From Pseudomonas simiae (lineage in GTDB: Bacteria; Pseudomonadota; Gammaproteobacteria; Pseudomonadales; Pseudomonadaceae): a stretch of 64,000 nucleotides of DNA. Position 1 is the first letter of the stretch. Every line of letters starts with the position of its first letter. The stretch lies in contig NZ_FOKB01000006.1 of the NCBI RefSeq assembly GCF_900111895.1, positions 186,001 to 250,000 of the forward strand. Reading direction: 5' to 3'. Below, in pieces: positions 1 to 9,668 of this stretch. Under the pieces are notes generated by a model that was given only the letters and a program-made list of their open reading frames with translations, made no database searches and was not told the origin of the DNA. The position numbers were made by a program, and so were the translations under genes.

Positions 1-3000
1 TCGGCCAACTATGCCGAGCTATTGCTGACGGCGCATCCGGACGACGACCACTTGCGTTTGCAACTGGTCGACTTGCTGATTCGCCTCGGTGACTACACCA
101 AGGCGCGCCAACACGTGGATGCCTGGCCCAAGCCGCAACCCGAACTCCAGGCCTACTATCGCCTGGAACTGGACGCGCTGATCGCGGCCGGTGGCAATGA
201 TCTGATCGTGCAACAGGCGTTGGTCGAGCGTTTGCAAAGCTTCGATCATCGCAAGCTGCCGGTGGCCCAGCTGCAGAGCCTGGCGAAGCTGGCGCTGACC
301 CTGCAGGCTCCGGCGTTTGCCGCCACGGTGTTCGAAGAGATCGCAGGGCGTGACCCGGCGCAACGTACCGATGCGCTCAAATCAGCCGCGCAGTGGTACC
401 TGGCGGGGGAGCAACCTGCGCGCGCGGCAGACATCTATCTGCAACTTAAGCGTGACGCCCAGCAACCGGGTGAGCGACGGGAATACGCGCAACTCGCGTT
501 CAACAGCCTGCTGTCGGCCGGCCGTGACGAGCAGGCCGCGCAAGTGCTGGCTGACGAGTTGCCCCAGCTGAAAAACCCGCAAACTGACGTGGCGTGGCTG
601 GAGCAAGGCGTGGATGTCGCCGTTGCGACCAAGCAGTTCGAACTGGCCCAGCGTGTGCTCCAGCAGTGGCATGACCTGGAGCCTGACAATCGCAAAATCC
701 TGGTCAAAGAATTCCATGTACGCCTGTCTATCAATGATCTGGCAGGTGCGTGGGAAACCGGTCAGGAGCTGGTCATCGATTACCCGGATGACAGCGAGTT
801 GCTGGAGCAAATGGCCAAGCTCGGTGAGTGGCGCGGCGATAACGAAGCCGCGCTGGACTACTGGATTCACCTGCTCAAACTCAAGGAAGATCCGAAAATC
901 CGCGAGCACGCCTGGCGCCTCGCTAGCCTGCAATTCGACTTTGCCCGTTCGATCCCATTGCTTGCAGAGATCATGCAGCAGCGTCCGCTCACGGACATCG
1001 AACTGGATGCGTTGATCTACGGCCATGAGTCTCGCGGCACTCCCGCTGAGGCCGAGTCCTGGTTGCGTACTTACCTGCGCAAGTACCCGGGCCATCGCCT
1101 GGCCTGGACACGCTTGCTGCAGAACCTGGAAAACACCGGGCAGTTCGCGGCCAAAGGCAAGCTCTACAAGGACTATGCAAACCGCTACAAGCTGACCACC
1201 GCCGAATTGGTCGATTGGGCCAGCACGGAAATGAAGTTGTTCGACGAGCAAGCGGCCTGGGAAGTGGTGAAGTCGGACGATGCGTCCATCGATGATCCTG
1301 AATACTGGCACACCCGTGCGGCGCTCGCTTGGGGCCTGGAGCGCGACGAAGACTTACGCGTCTCCCTGGAAAAGCTGCTGTCCCTCAAAGGCAAGCTGAC
1401 CAGTGGCGACGAGAGCCAGTTGATCACCCTGTATCGCACCAGCGATCCGCAGCGTGCCTTGAAGTTGATGGTCGACAGTTGGCACCGTGCCCAAGACCCG
1501 CAGCGGTTGGTCGAGGCACTGCAACTGGCCCAGGAGCTCCAGGAGTGGGATCAGGTGGTTGCCCTGTTGGAAGACGCCAAAAAATACCCGGAAGCCTACG
1601 AGCAAGCCCAGGTTCTGGCGGTACGCGGTGCCCTGGCAGCGGAGCAGGGCGATGCCACCGAGGCTGAGCGTCTCTATCTGCTGGGCTTGTCGCGCTACCC
1701 CGATGACAACCTGTTCCGCGAGCGCTTGACCTGGCTGTATGTCGACCAGGCCGACACGGCAAAACTCAAACCCTTGCTGACCAAATGGCGTGCAAATGCA
1801 CGGCACGACCGTCTGCTCTGGCTGCCGTTCGCCAGTGCCAGCCAGCTATTGGGGCGCGATGCCGAAGCATTGGCCTGGTATCGCCTGTACCTCAAGCTCA
1901 GCCCGAACGACTGGCTGGTGCAGGCGGCGTATGCCGACGCACTGGAAACGTCTGGCTACCAGGACGCCGCCCAGCGCCTGCGCCTGAAGTTGCTGCGCAG
2001 CCCTGAGGCCGAGAACCTGCAACCGTCGTCCCAGCGCTACGCGATCTGGTTGCGTTTGATGTCGAGCAGCTATTCACCGCAAAAGGCCCAGCAAGCACTC
2101 CTGAAGTGGAAAGACGGTTCGCCGTCGATGAAACAGCTGTGGTTCGAGCGCCTGCTGGCTCGTCTGGATGCGACCAACCAGCAAGCGCAGAAAGACGACT
2201 GGCTGGCCTGGGCGCGCACCCAGGGCCTCAAGGTTGACCGTTACGAGCAGATCCAGGAAGCCTTGCGCAGCCGTAATAAAGCCCAGGTCGAAACCCTGTT
2301 GGCCAGCAGCGACCTGAACCCGGCGCAGCGCGCACAGGCGCTCAGCCGTTTGGGGCGCACCAACGAGGCACTGGAAACAAGCCTGTCTGCACTGGGCGAC
2401 GACCAGCCGGATTCGGTGAACGAGCAACTGCGTCGCCAGGCGGTGGAGATCCACGAAGCCACTCCGCAAGGCGCATTGCTGTCGTATCAGAAACAGGATT
2501 TCGGTGGCTTGTCGTTTGACTCGCCGCGCCTGGAAATCGCCCACAACCTGGGTGATAACTGGTACGCCGATGTCGAGATGGAACACGGCAACTATAAAGG
2601 CGACGACGTCATCTCCTCGCGCATTGGCGACGAGAGCAACGCGGCCCTGACCTTGGTGCGCTCAGTGGAAAACGGCAGCTGGAAGTTGTTCGCCGACACC
2701 AGCCAGCGCAAGGACGACGACCGTAACGGCCTGGGCCTGTCGCGCATGTGGCAGTTGGGCGACAGCCACCAGATCGAGACCGGCCTGGACTGGCATCGCA
2801 AAAGCGACGACAGCGGCTTGATGCGTGCTTTCGGCCAGCAGGACCGCGCCTGGGTCGGCGGCCGTCACGGCCTGACCGCGCGGGACCAGTTGAGCTGGGA
2901 AGTGGCACAGCGCTCGTTCTCGACACGTACCGACAAATCGTTGGGGAATGGTCATGCGCTGAAGCTGGAGCTGAATCACACACTGGAATTCGCCGGGCCT

Positions 3001-3453
3001 AACTGGACGGTGCGCAGCGGTGTGGATTACCAGAAGAACAACGTGAAGGATCGCAACCTGGATTACCTCTCCAGCGATTTCAATGGGCCGATTCGAGTGC
3101 CTGATGTCGCGCCGCCTGAGCCGGGTGATCCGATCGAGTTGCAGACCATTGCGTCGGGCGACCTGCTGCAAAGTCGCTACGGCCAACTCTACGTCGGCAC
3201 GTCCTGGCGCCGCGGCATCCCTGGTGCCCTGGTGCGCAGCAAGCCGCAGTACACCTGGCTGGTGGACATGACGGCGGGGTGGCAATGGACCGACCAAACC
3301 TTCAACTACGGCATCAATACGGGCATTGGTTTCGAAGTCCTGGGTGACGACGAACTGGCCCTCACCTTCGGCTACCAATCTGCGCCACAGGGCGGGGATG
3401 GCAAGTCCGGCGGCACACTGGGTATGAGCTACGGCGTGCGTTTCGGGCGCTGA
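1..3453 (+). CDS. pelB: PelB, outer-membrane Pel polysaccharide export porin with TPR scaffold (5' end cut by window)
   Basis: The reading frame is open from base 1, so the N-terminus lies outside the window; about 1150 residues are visible against roughly 1190 in P. aeruginosa PelB. Most of the protein is helical TPR-like repeats, which in the family sit in the periplasm and recruit PelA. The last roughly 300 residues alternate short polar and aromatic strands and end in GVRFGR, as expected for a 16-strand outer-membrane beta-barrel that exports Pel. It is followed 26 bases later by pelC and is the first visible gene of pelBCDEFG. pelA, which normally precedes it, would lie off the left edge. 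Family assignment is firm from the order of the whole operon. Confidence 0.93.
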   Translation, partial: SANYAELLLTAHPDDDHLRLQLVDLLIRLGDYTKARQHVDAWPKPQPELQAYYRLELDALIAAGGNDLIVQQALVERLQSFDHRKLPVAQLQSLAKLALTLQAPAFAATVFEEIAGRDPAQRTDALKSAAQWYLAGEQPARAADIYLQLKRDAQQPGERREYAQLAFNSLLSAGRDEQAAQVLADELPQLKNPQTDVAWLEQGVDVAVATKQFELAQRVLQQWHDLEPDNRKILVKEFHVRLSINDLAGAWETGQELVIDYPDDSELLEQMAKLGEWRGDNEAALDYWIHLLKLKEDPKIREHAWRLASLQFDFARSIPLLAEIMQQRPLTDIELDALIYGHESRGTPAEAESWLRTYLRKYPGHRLAWTRLLQNLENTGQFAAKGKLYKDYANRYKLTTAELVDWASTEMKLFDEQAAWEVVKSDDASIDDPEYWHTRAALAWGLERDEDLRVSLEKLLSLKGKLTSGDESQLITLYRTSDPQRALKLMVDSWHRAQDPQRLVEALQLAQELQEWDQVVALLEDAKKYPEAYEQAQVLAVRGALAAEQGDATEAERLYLLGLSRYPDDNLFRERLTWLYVDQADTAKLKPLLTKWRANARHDRLLWLPFASASQLLGRDAEALAWYRLYLKLSPNDWLVQAAYADALETSGYQDAAQRLRLKLLRSPEAENLQPSSQRYAIWLRLMSSSYSPQKAQQALLKWKDGSPSMKQLWFERLLARLDATNQQAQKDDWLAWARTQGLKVDRYEQIQEALRSRNKAQVETLLASSDLNPAQRAQALSRLGRTNEALETSLSALGDDQPDSVNEQLRRQAVEIHEATPQGALLSYQKQDFGGLSFDSPRLEIAHNLGDNWYADVEMEHGNYKGDDVISSRIGDESNAALTLVRSVENGSWKLFADTSQRKDDDRNGLGLSRMWQLGDSHQIETGLDWHRKSDDSGLMRAFGQQDRAWVGGRHGLTARDQLSWEVAQRSFSTRTDKSLGNGHALKLELNHTLEFAGPNWTVRSGVDYQKNNVKDRNLDYLSSDFNGPIRVPDVAPPEPGDPIELQTIASGDLLQSRYGQLYVGTSWRRGIPGALVRSKPQYTWLVDMTAGWQWTDQTFNYGINTGIGFEVLGDDELALTFGYQSAPQGGDGKSGGTLGMSYGVRFGR

Positions 3454-3479
3454 TTACAGAATCTACGGGAGAAAAACCT

Positions 3480-3998
3480 ATGCAAGCAATTCGTAACCTG
3501 AGCCTGGCTCTGACAGTACTGTTCGTCGCCGGCTGCTCCAGCTTCACCAGTGAAAGCAGCCCGAACCTGCCGCGCAATGCGCAGTGGGGCATCGTGCCGA
3601 TGGTCAACTATTCGCAGACCCCGCAGGCGGGTGAGCGCAGCGAGCAGATCCTGCTCAGCGTGCTCAGCAGCCACGGCCTGCAACCTCGGGTCTACCCAAC
3701 CAGCACCCAGGGCGAACAGGCGCTGATGGATGACAATGAGCGCCTCACCGGTGCCCTGGAATGGGCGCGTGAGCAGAAGCTCGATTACGTCGTCGCCGGC
3801 AGCGTCGAAGAGTGGCAGTACAAGAACGGCCTCGACGGCGAGCCAGCGGTGGGCATCAGCCTGCGCGTGCTGGAAGCCAACAGCGGTCGCGTGCTCTGGA
3901 GCAAAAGCGGCGCGCGCGCCGGTTGGTCCCGTGAAAGCCTGGCGGGCAATGCTCAGACGGTAATCGACAAATTGGTTGGCGCCCTTCGATTCGAGTGA
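3480..3998 (+). CDS. pelC: PelC, outer-membrane lipoprotein of the Pel secretion complex
   Basis: 172 residues with a lipoprotein signal peptide: a charged N-terminus, a hydrophobic stretch and the lipobox VAGC with the modified Cys at residue 19. Known PelC forms a dodecameric ring on the periplasmic side of the outer membrane under the PelB pore, with an electronegative face that funnels the cationic polymer. The size fits the family (172 residues in P. aeruginosa). A GGAG-like ribosome site lies just upstream of the ATG. Its TGA overlaps the GTG start proposed for pelD, so the two are translationally coupled. Confidence 0.93.
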   Translation: MQAIRNLSLALTVLFVAGCSSFTSESSPNLPRNAQWGIVPMVNYSQTPQAGERSEQILLSVLSSHGLQPRVYPTSTQGEQALMDDNERLTGALEWAREQKLDYVVAGSVEEWQYKNGLDGEPAVGISLRVLEANSGRVLWSKSGARAGWSRESLAGNAQTVIDKLVGALRFE

Positions 3999-5371
3999 AC
4001 GCAATGAATTCTCCACACATGGATTACAGCCTGGCGCCTCGCGCCAGCGGGCCGGTGTCTTGGCTGGAAACGCTATTGGTAACGGGCTTGGCCATTGGCC
4101 TCGGCTTCTGGCTGACTCCCGAAGACCCGTTGCAAATGCACGGTGGTTTCCCCTGGCCAATCCTGGCGCCGCTGCTGTTGGGTGTGCGTTACGGTTTTGT
4201 GCGCGGCCTGTTCAGCGCCGTACTGCTGGTGGCGGCGCTGTTTGCCCTGCGCTACACCGGGCATGAAGGTTATACCCAGCTTGAGCCGTCGTTCATCGTC
4301 GGTGTGCTGGTTTGCGGGATGCTGGTGGGCGAGGTTCGCGACCTGTGGGTACGCCGTCTGGAGCGTCTGCAGATGGCCAACGAATACCGTCAGTACCGTC
4401 TCGACGAATTCACCCGTGCCCACCAGATCCTGCGGGTGTCCCATGACCTGCTGGAGCAGCGTGTGGCCGGCAGTGACCAGAGCCTGCGCAGCTCGTTGCT
4501 GGGCCTGCGTGAAAAACTGCGTGGCATGCCGGTTGAAGGCGACGCATTGAGCGAGTTGGCCGAGCCGATCGTGGCGATGCTCGGCCAATACGGTGCATTG
4601 CGCGTGGCGGGCCTGTACCGCGTCGACGAAAGCGAGAAAAACGTACTGCCCCAAGCCTTGGCAATGATCGGCGTGATGGGGCCGCTGGAAACCGATGACG
4701 GTTTGATCAAGCTCTGCCTGGAACGCGGCGAGCTGGTGAGTGTGCGTCAGGAACTGATTGATGCCGGTAACGCCGCGCAGTTTTCCTCGCTGCAGGCGTG
4801 CATTCCGTTGATCGATGCCGAAGGCCGCCTGCTGGCGATCCTGGCGGTTCGGCAGATGCCGTTCTTTGCGTTCCAGGATCGCACCTTGAGCCTCTTGTCG
4901 CTGCTGGCCGGCCACATTGCCGACCTGTTGCGACGCGATTCGCAGGTGCTGCGCCTGCCCGATGCGGACGCCCAGCAATTTTCGTTGCAGCTCAAGCGGT
5001 CGCTGGTGGATGTTGAACAGCACACCTTGCCTGCCGGGTTGTTCGCGTTCGAGATGACACGCGTCAACGACGAGCTGACACGCTTGATGGCGCGCAGCCA
5101 ACGTGGCCTGGACCTGCACTTGCCAGTGCGCAACAACCGCGATCACGCACTGCTGCTGGTGCTGTTGCCGTTGACCAGCCCGGAAGGCACCCAAGGCTAC
5201 CTCGCGCGTATCGGCCTGTTGCTGCACGAACACTTTGGCATCGACACGGATCTGGACAGCCTGGGTGTACGGGTCATGCCTTTCAATCTGGAGCCTGGCT
5301 GTGATCGCAACGGGCTGCGTAACTTCCTTTACAACGAGTGTGGCCTGAATGATCAGCAAGTGGCTGTTTAG
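3995..5371 (+). CDS. pelD: PelD, inner-membrane c-di-GMP receptor of the Pel synthase
   Basis: 458 residues. About four hydrophobic segments lie between residues 21 and 112, followed by a GAF-like region (about 150-315) and a degenerate GGDEF domain. The c-di-GMP I-site is visible as RGLD at residues 370-373, with a further Arg at 405; this 35-residue spacing equals that of the R367/D370 and R402 ligands described for P. aeruginosa PelD. No GGDEF catalytic motif is present, so it should bind but not make c-di-GMP and thereby switch on Pel synthesis. The GTG start overlaps the pelC stop; an ATG nine bases downstream is an alternative. The end overlaps pelE by 23 bases. Confidence 0.92.
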   Translation: MNAMNSPHMDYSLAPRASGPVSWLETLLVTGLAIGLGFWLTPEDPLQMHGGFPWPILAPLLLGVRYGFVRGLFSAVLLVAALFALRYTGHEGYTQLEPSFIVGVLVCGMLVGEVRDLWVRRLERLQMANEYRQYRLDEFTRAHQILRVSHDLLEQRVAGSDQSLRSSLLGLREKLRGMPVEGDALSELAEPIVAMLGQYGALRVAGLYRVDESEKNVLPQALAMIGVMGPLETDDGLIKLCLERGELVSVRQELIDAGNAAQFSSLQACIPLIDAEGRLLAILAVRQMPFFAFQDRTLSLLSLLAGHIADLLRRDSQVLRLPDADAQQFSLQLKRSLVDVEQHTLPAGLFAFEMTRVNDELTRLMARSQRGLDLHLPVRNNRDHALLLVLLPLTSPEGTQGYLARIGLLLHEHFGIDTDLDSLGVRVMPFNLEPGCDRNGLRNFLYNECGLNDQQVAV

Positions 5372-6344
5372 CGGCGCCGTGTTGTTGGAGGCGGGCAGTT
5401 GGGCCAGTTTGTGGCTCGATGCGCCGCAGTTGCACCAACTGTTGGTGTTTATCGTCAGCCATGGCCTTGCCTGCCTGATGCTGTGCGGCGCCGTATGGTT
5501 GCTGTTGCCGGCACGCTACCGGGCACCTTTGCCGTGGAGCCCGTTGTTCATTTTCAGCCTGGCATTTTTTGTGCCGGTGATCGGCACCCTGGGCGTGGTG
5601 GCGTCGATCTTCCCGGCGCTGTACCTGCCGCGTAAACGCGACCAGCAAGCGTGGCAATCGGTCGGCATTCCTGGCCTGCCGTTCCGCGCGCAGGCCCAGA
5701 CGCGCACGCCGATCTTCGCCGACGGTGGTTTGCAGGACGTGCTGCGTCACGCGCCCAACCCCGATCAGCGACTGGCCGCTCTATTGGCGACTCGCCGCAT
5801 GCCGGGCAAGGACGCGGTTCCTATCCTCAAGCTGGCCTTGGGTGACCCCAGTGATGACGTCCGTCTCCTGGCGTACTCGATGCTCGACAAGCAGGAAAGC
5901 GACATCAACCTGCACATCCAGATGGCGTTGGAACAGTTGGCGGGCGTCAGTCCCCGAATGGCCGGCCCGGTGCACAGCATGTTGGCGCGCTGGTACTGGG
6001 AGTTGGCCTACCTCGGCCTGGCCCAAGGCAGTGTGCTTGAGCACGTGCTGAACCAGGCGAGTGAACACGCCGAGCAAGGTCTGGCGGCAGGTGAGGGCGG
6101 TGAGCTGTTTTTGCTGGCCGGCCGTATTGCCCTGGAGCGCGGTGAAAATGAGCGGGCTGAGGCCCTCTTGCACGAAGCTGAGCGAAACGGCCTGGGTGCG
6201 GCTCAGTTACTGCCTTTCCATGCCGAGCTGGCGTTCGAGACGGGTCGCTATCACGAAATCCCCGGGCTGCTTGCCAGCCTGCCGGAAAAAACCCGTCAGC
6301 GGCCACCCTTCGTTGAGTTGGTGAGGAGCTGGAATGAATCATAA
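5349..6344 (+). CDS. pelE: PelE, inner-membrane TPR protein of the Pel synthase
   Basis: 331 residues. Two membrane segments lie in the first 90 residues, the second followed by a basic RKRD stretch that should be cytoplasmic. The rest is helical TPR-like sequence (about 120-325). In the family PelE joins PelD, PelF and PelG in the synthase complex and stimulates PelF. It overlaps pelD by 23 bases and pelF by 11 bases, so it is co-translated in a tight operon. Confidence 0.9.
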   Translation: MISKWLFSGAVLLEAGSWASLWLDAPQLHQLLVFIVSHGLACLMLCGAVWLLLPARYRAPLPWSPLFIFSLAFFVPVIGTLGVVASIFPALYLPRKRDQQAWQSVGIPGLPFRAQAQTRTPIFADGGLQDVLRHAPNPDQRLAALLATRRMPGKDAVPILKLALGDPSDDVRLLAYSMLDKQESDINLHIQMALEQLAGVSPRMAGPVHSMLARWYWELAYLGLAQGSVLEHVLNQASEHAEQGLAAGEGGELFLLAGRIALERGENERAEALLHEAERNGLGAAQLLPFHAELAFETGRYHEIPGLLASLPEKTRQRPPFVELVRSWNES

Positions 6345-7848
6345 GGAACCCACCCCGACGGCCGACATCTGCCTGCTGCTGGAAGGCACCTGGCCGTACG
6401 TGCGCGGCGGTGTATCAAGCTGGATTCACCAGATGATCCTGGGCCTGCCGGAACTGACTTTTTCGGTGATGTTCATCGGTGGCCAGCGTTCGGCGTATAC
6501 CTCGCGGCGTTATGAAGTGCCGGCGAACGTGGTGCACATCGAAGAAGTGTTCCTCGAAGACGCAACGCACCCCGCCGACACCCGTGGCAAGCCACGCGAT
6601 GCCGACCCGCAGCAACTGGCTGACCTCTATCGCTTTTTGCATCACCCGGACCCGCCGGAGCGGGAACTCGGTGAGCGCATGCTCAATTGCATCGCCGAGG
6701 GCCATATGACCCTGGATGATGTATTGCGCAGCCGTGCCAGCTGGGAAACCCTCAGCGAAGGCTACCGTCAGCATTGCGCCGACCCCTCGTTCGTCAACTA
6801 TTTCTGGACCCTGCGCTCGTTGCAGTCACCCTTGCTGATGCTCGCCGAAGCCTCGCGCAAGATGCCGCCTGCGCGGGTGCTGCATTCGATTTCCACCGGT
6901 TACGCCGGGCTGCTGGGCTGCATCCTCAAGCACCGCTGGAAATGCACTTACCTGCTGAGCGAACACGGTATCTACACCAAGGAGCGCAAGATCGATCTGG
7001 CCCAGGCCACGTGGATTGCCGAAAGCTCCGGGCAGGCGCTCAACCGCAGCCTCGACGGGGGCTCGGGGTATATCCGCACCCTGTGGGTACGCTACTTCGA
7101 ACGGATCGGCCAACTGGCGTACAACAGCGCCGACAAGATCATTGCCTTGTACGACGGCAACCGTCAGCGCCAAATCAAGGACGGTGCCGATCCGAGCCGT
7201 ACACAGTTGATCGCCAATGGCATCGACCTGTCGCAATGGTCCCGTGCCATGGAAACCCGCGAGCCGGGCATCGCCCCCGTGGTGGGGTTGATCGGCCGCG
7301 TGGTGCCGATCAAAGACGTGAAAACCTTCCTGCGTGCCATGCGTGGCGTGATCAGCGCCATGCCGAATGCCGAAGGCTGGATTGTCGGCCCCGAAGAGGA
7401 AGACCCGGAATACGTCAGTGAATGCCGCAGCTTGATGGCGAGCCTTGGGCTTGAAGGCAAGGTGCACTTCCTGGGCTTCCAGCGCATCCAGGACATCTTG
7501 CCCAAGCTGGGCCTGATGGTGCTGACCTCGATCAGCGAAGCGCAACCCTTGGTGATCCTCGAAGCCTGGGCCGCCGGTACGCCAGTGATCAGCAGCGACG
7601 TCGGCTCATGCCGCGAGCTGATCGAAGGTGGCAGCGCCGAAGACCGTGACCTGGGCATGGCGGGCAAGGTGGTGGCGATTGCCGATCCACAAGCCACGTC
7701 CGCCGCCATCCTGGAACTGCTGCGCAGCCCCGCGCGCTGGAAGGCTGCGCAGGCCGCCGGCTTGCTGCGGGTCAACCGTTACTACACCGAAGCCTTGATG
7801 CTGCAGCGCTACCGCGACCTGTACCAGGCAGCCATGGAGAACAGTTAA
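6334..7848 (+). CDS. pelF: PelF, cytosolic UDP-sugar glycosyltransferase that polymerises Pel
   Basis: 504 residues of GT4/GT-B type. The N-terminal region has a glycine-rich donor-domain start (residues about 19-35). The C-terminal domain has the E-x7-E motif in SEAQPLVILEAW, followed by GTPVISSDVGSCRELI, which binds the nucleotide sugar. EHGIYTKER is a conserved PelF block. Pel is a partly deacetylated polymer of N-acetylgalactosamine and N-acetylglucosamine, and PelF is its polymerase in the cytosol. It is immediately followed by pelG with no gap. Confidence 0.93.
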   Translation: MNHKEPTPTADICLLLEGTWPYVRGGVSSWIHQMILGLPELTFSVMFIGGQRSAYTSRRYEVPANVVHIEEVFLEDATHPADTRGKPRDADPQQLADLYRFLHHPDPPERELGERMLNCIAEGHMTLDDVLRSRASWETLSEGYRQHCADPSFVNYFWTLRSLQSPLLMLAEASRKMPPARVLHSISTGYAGLLGCILKHRWKCTYLLSEHGIYTKERKIDLAQATWIAESSGQALNRSLDGGSGYIRTLWVRYFERIGQLAYNSADKIIALYDGNRQRQIKDGADPSRTQLIANGIDLSQWSRAMETREPGIAPVVGLIGRVVPIKDVKTFLRAMRGVISAMPNAEGWIVGPEEEDPEYVSECRSLMASLGLEGKVHFLGFQRIQDILPKLGLMVLTSISEAQPLVILEAWAAGTPVISSDVGSCRELIEGGSAEDRDLGMAGKVVAIADPQATSAAILELLRSPARWKAAQAAGLLRVNRYYTEALMLQRYRDLYQAAMENS

Positions 7849-9219
7849 ATGGCCGGTATTGGCTTCGAACTGCGCAAGATCCTCTCGCGCGACTCATACA
7901 CCGCCACCTTGCACGCGTATGTGTATGCGGGCCTGATCAGCTCCGGCCCGTGGGTGCTGTCGATCATCAGCGTGATGCTGGTGGGGATCATCAGCCTGGG
8001 CCTGCTGTTGCCCAACTCGTTGGTGGGGCAGTTCCTGGTCACGGTGACCTACCTGATGGCCAGCTCGTTGATCCTCACGGGCGGCCTGCAGTTGTTCTTC
8101 ACCCGCTTTGTGTCCGACCAGCTGTTCGAGCACAACTATGAACAGATCCTGCCCAACCTGCTGGGCATCCTGTTGATGGTCACGGTCGGCGCCGGGGTGC
8201 TGGGGATTATCGTGCTGGCGGTGCTGTTCGATCAGCCGCTGATCTACCGCGTGCTGGTGCTGTCGAACTTCGTGGTGCTGTGCAACCTGTGGCTGGTGAT
8301 CATCTTTCTCTCGGGGATGAAAAAGTACAACCGCATCCTGATGGTGATGGTGGTGGGTTACTCGCTGATGGTGGCGAGCGCCTACCTGCTGAGCTTCCTG
8401 AAAATGCCTGGCCTGTTGCTGGCGTTGTTGATCGGGCACGGCAGCCTGCTGTTCTTGTACCTGTACGACATCCTGCGCGAGTACCGCGCCGAGAAAATGA
8501 TTGCGTTCGATTTCCTCAATCGTCGCAACGTATTCCTCAGCCTGCTGGTGACGGGGTTCTTCTACAACTTCGGCATTTGGGTCGACAAGATCCTGTTCTG
8601 GTTCAACCCAGGCACCTCCAACTCGGTCATCGGCCCGCTGCGTGCCTCGATCCTGTACGACATGCCGATCTTCATCGCCTACCTGGCGATCATCCCCGGC
8701 ATGGCGGTGTTCCTGGTGCGCATCGAAACCGACTTCGCCGAATGGTACGACCGCCTGTTCCGCGCCATCCGAGACGGCGAGACCTTGCAGCACATCGGCT
8801 CGCTGAAAACCGAAATGACCCTCTCCATCCGCCAGGGCCTGCTGGAAATCTGCAAAGTCCAGGGCCTGACCGTGGTGCTGCTGTTCCTCTTCGCACCCCG
8901 CCTACTGGAGTGGATCGGCATCTCCAGCTACTACCTGCCCCTGTTCTACATCGACTTGATCGGCGTGAGCATCCAGGTGGTGTTCATGGCGTTGCTCAAC
9001 GTGTTCTTCTACCTCGACAAACGCCGCGTAGTGTTGGAGCTGTGCGTACTGTTCGCCGTGCTAAACGCCGCTTTGACGCTACTGAGCATGCACCTGGGGC
9101 CTAGCTTCTTTGGGTATGGGTTCACGCTGTCGTTGCTGGTGTGTGTACTGCTGGGGCTGGCGCGGCTGTCGTCGGCGCTGGAAGATCTGGAGTATGAGAC
9201 GTTTATGTTGGCGCGTTAA
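7849..9219 (+). CDS. pelG: PelG, inner-membrane Pel polysaccharide flippase
   Basis: 456 residues, almost wholly hydrophobic, with about 12 predicted membrane helices and few charged loops, as in the MOP/PST exporter group to which PelG belongs. The conserved N-terminus MAGIGFELRKIL is typical of PelG. The start codon directly follows the pelF stop. It is the last gene of the operon, and a strong terminator starts 21 bases after its stop codon. Confidence 0.92.
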   Translation: MAGIGFELRKILSRDSYTATLHAYVYAGLISSGPWVLSIISVMLVGIISLGLLLPNSLVGQFLVTVTYLMASSLILTGGLQLFFTRFVSDQLFEHNYEQILPNLLGILLMVTVGAGVLGIIVLAVLFDQPLIYRVLVLSNFVVLCNLWLVIIFLSGMKKYNRILMVMVVGYSLMVASAYLLSFLKMPGLLLALLIGHGSLLFLYLYDILREYRAEKMIAFDFLNRRNVFLSLLVTGFFYNFGIWVDKILFWFNPGTSNSVIGPLRASILYDMPIFIAYLAIIPGMAVFLVRIETDFAEWYDRLFRAIRDGETLQHIGSLKTEMTLSIRQGLLEICKVQGLTVVLLFLFAPRLLEWIGISSYYLPLFYIDLIGVSIQVVFMALLNVFFYLDKRRVVLELCVLFAVLNAALTLLSMHLGPSFFGYGFTLSLLVCVLLGLARLSSALEDLEYETFMLAR

Positions 9220-9239
9220 TTGGGTTTGGTGATGTGAGA

Positions 9240-9274
9240 AAGGCACTTGGCGTTCGCGGCAAGTGCCTTTTTTG
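9240..9274 (+). terminator. Rho-independent terminator of the pel operon
   Basis: Ten-base-pair perfect stem (AAGGCACTTG with CAAGTGCCTT), ten-base loop, then a run of six T. It sits 21 bases after the pelG stop. Confidence 0.9.
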
Positions 9275-9307
9275 TTGTGGGAATGGTGGGGCGGTTTGGC
9301 GCTGAAC

Positions 9308-9361
9308 TAGTAACTGAAAAATCAGTTACTTATGGCGTTCGGTGGAATCGAACTCGGGATT
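9308..9361. repeat. Copy A of a degenerate dispersed repeat in the accessory region
   Basis: This stretch (TAGTAACT near its start, then GTGGAATCGAACTCGGGA) is a short version of the end of the repeats at 10678-10812 and 12763-12897. The shared core GGAATCGAACTCGGGA resembles the T-arm of a tRNA read on the minus strand. The rest of the 9275-9668 gap shows no gene that I can support. Confidence 0.6.
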
Positions 9362-9668
9362 TTTTAGATGCCAGCACATTGTCGGTCTGCAAGTCATTCA
9401 GAGCCGCATACGGAATGGTAAACCTCCCGAATTCGAACGTTGATGATCATCTCTTCCGTCGAGAATAGGCAGAAGTCCGCCAAAAGCTGCCGTGGCGACA
9501 GGCAACAGACGGTCAGAAGTGGACACCTGGATGCCCCCGACCTTTGCATCGCCTTGGACGAGATCACATTGGCCAACCCAAAACGCACCTTGAGCAAACG
9601 CGGCTAGGCGCGTTCACGCCGTTATAGTCGACTCTATTGCCGACCGTACGTCCCGGAGCCTTTTCCCA

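Noticed and set aside
382..1311. Open frame of about 310 codons opposite pelB
   Set aside because: Antisense shadow; the plus frame carries PelB TPRs and runs through it.
9330..9400. Degenerate tRNA gene
   Set aside because: Only a T-arm-like block is visible; acceptor and anticodon arms cannot be paired, so it is listed as a repeat.
9247..9468. Open frame of 73 codons after pelG
   Set aside because: Starts inside the pel terminator and spans repeat copy A.
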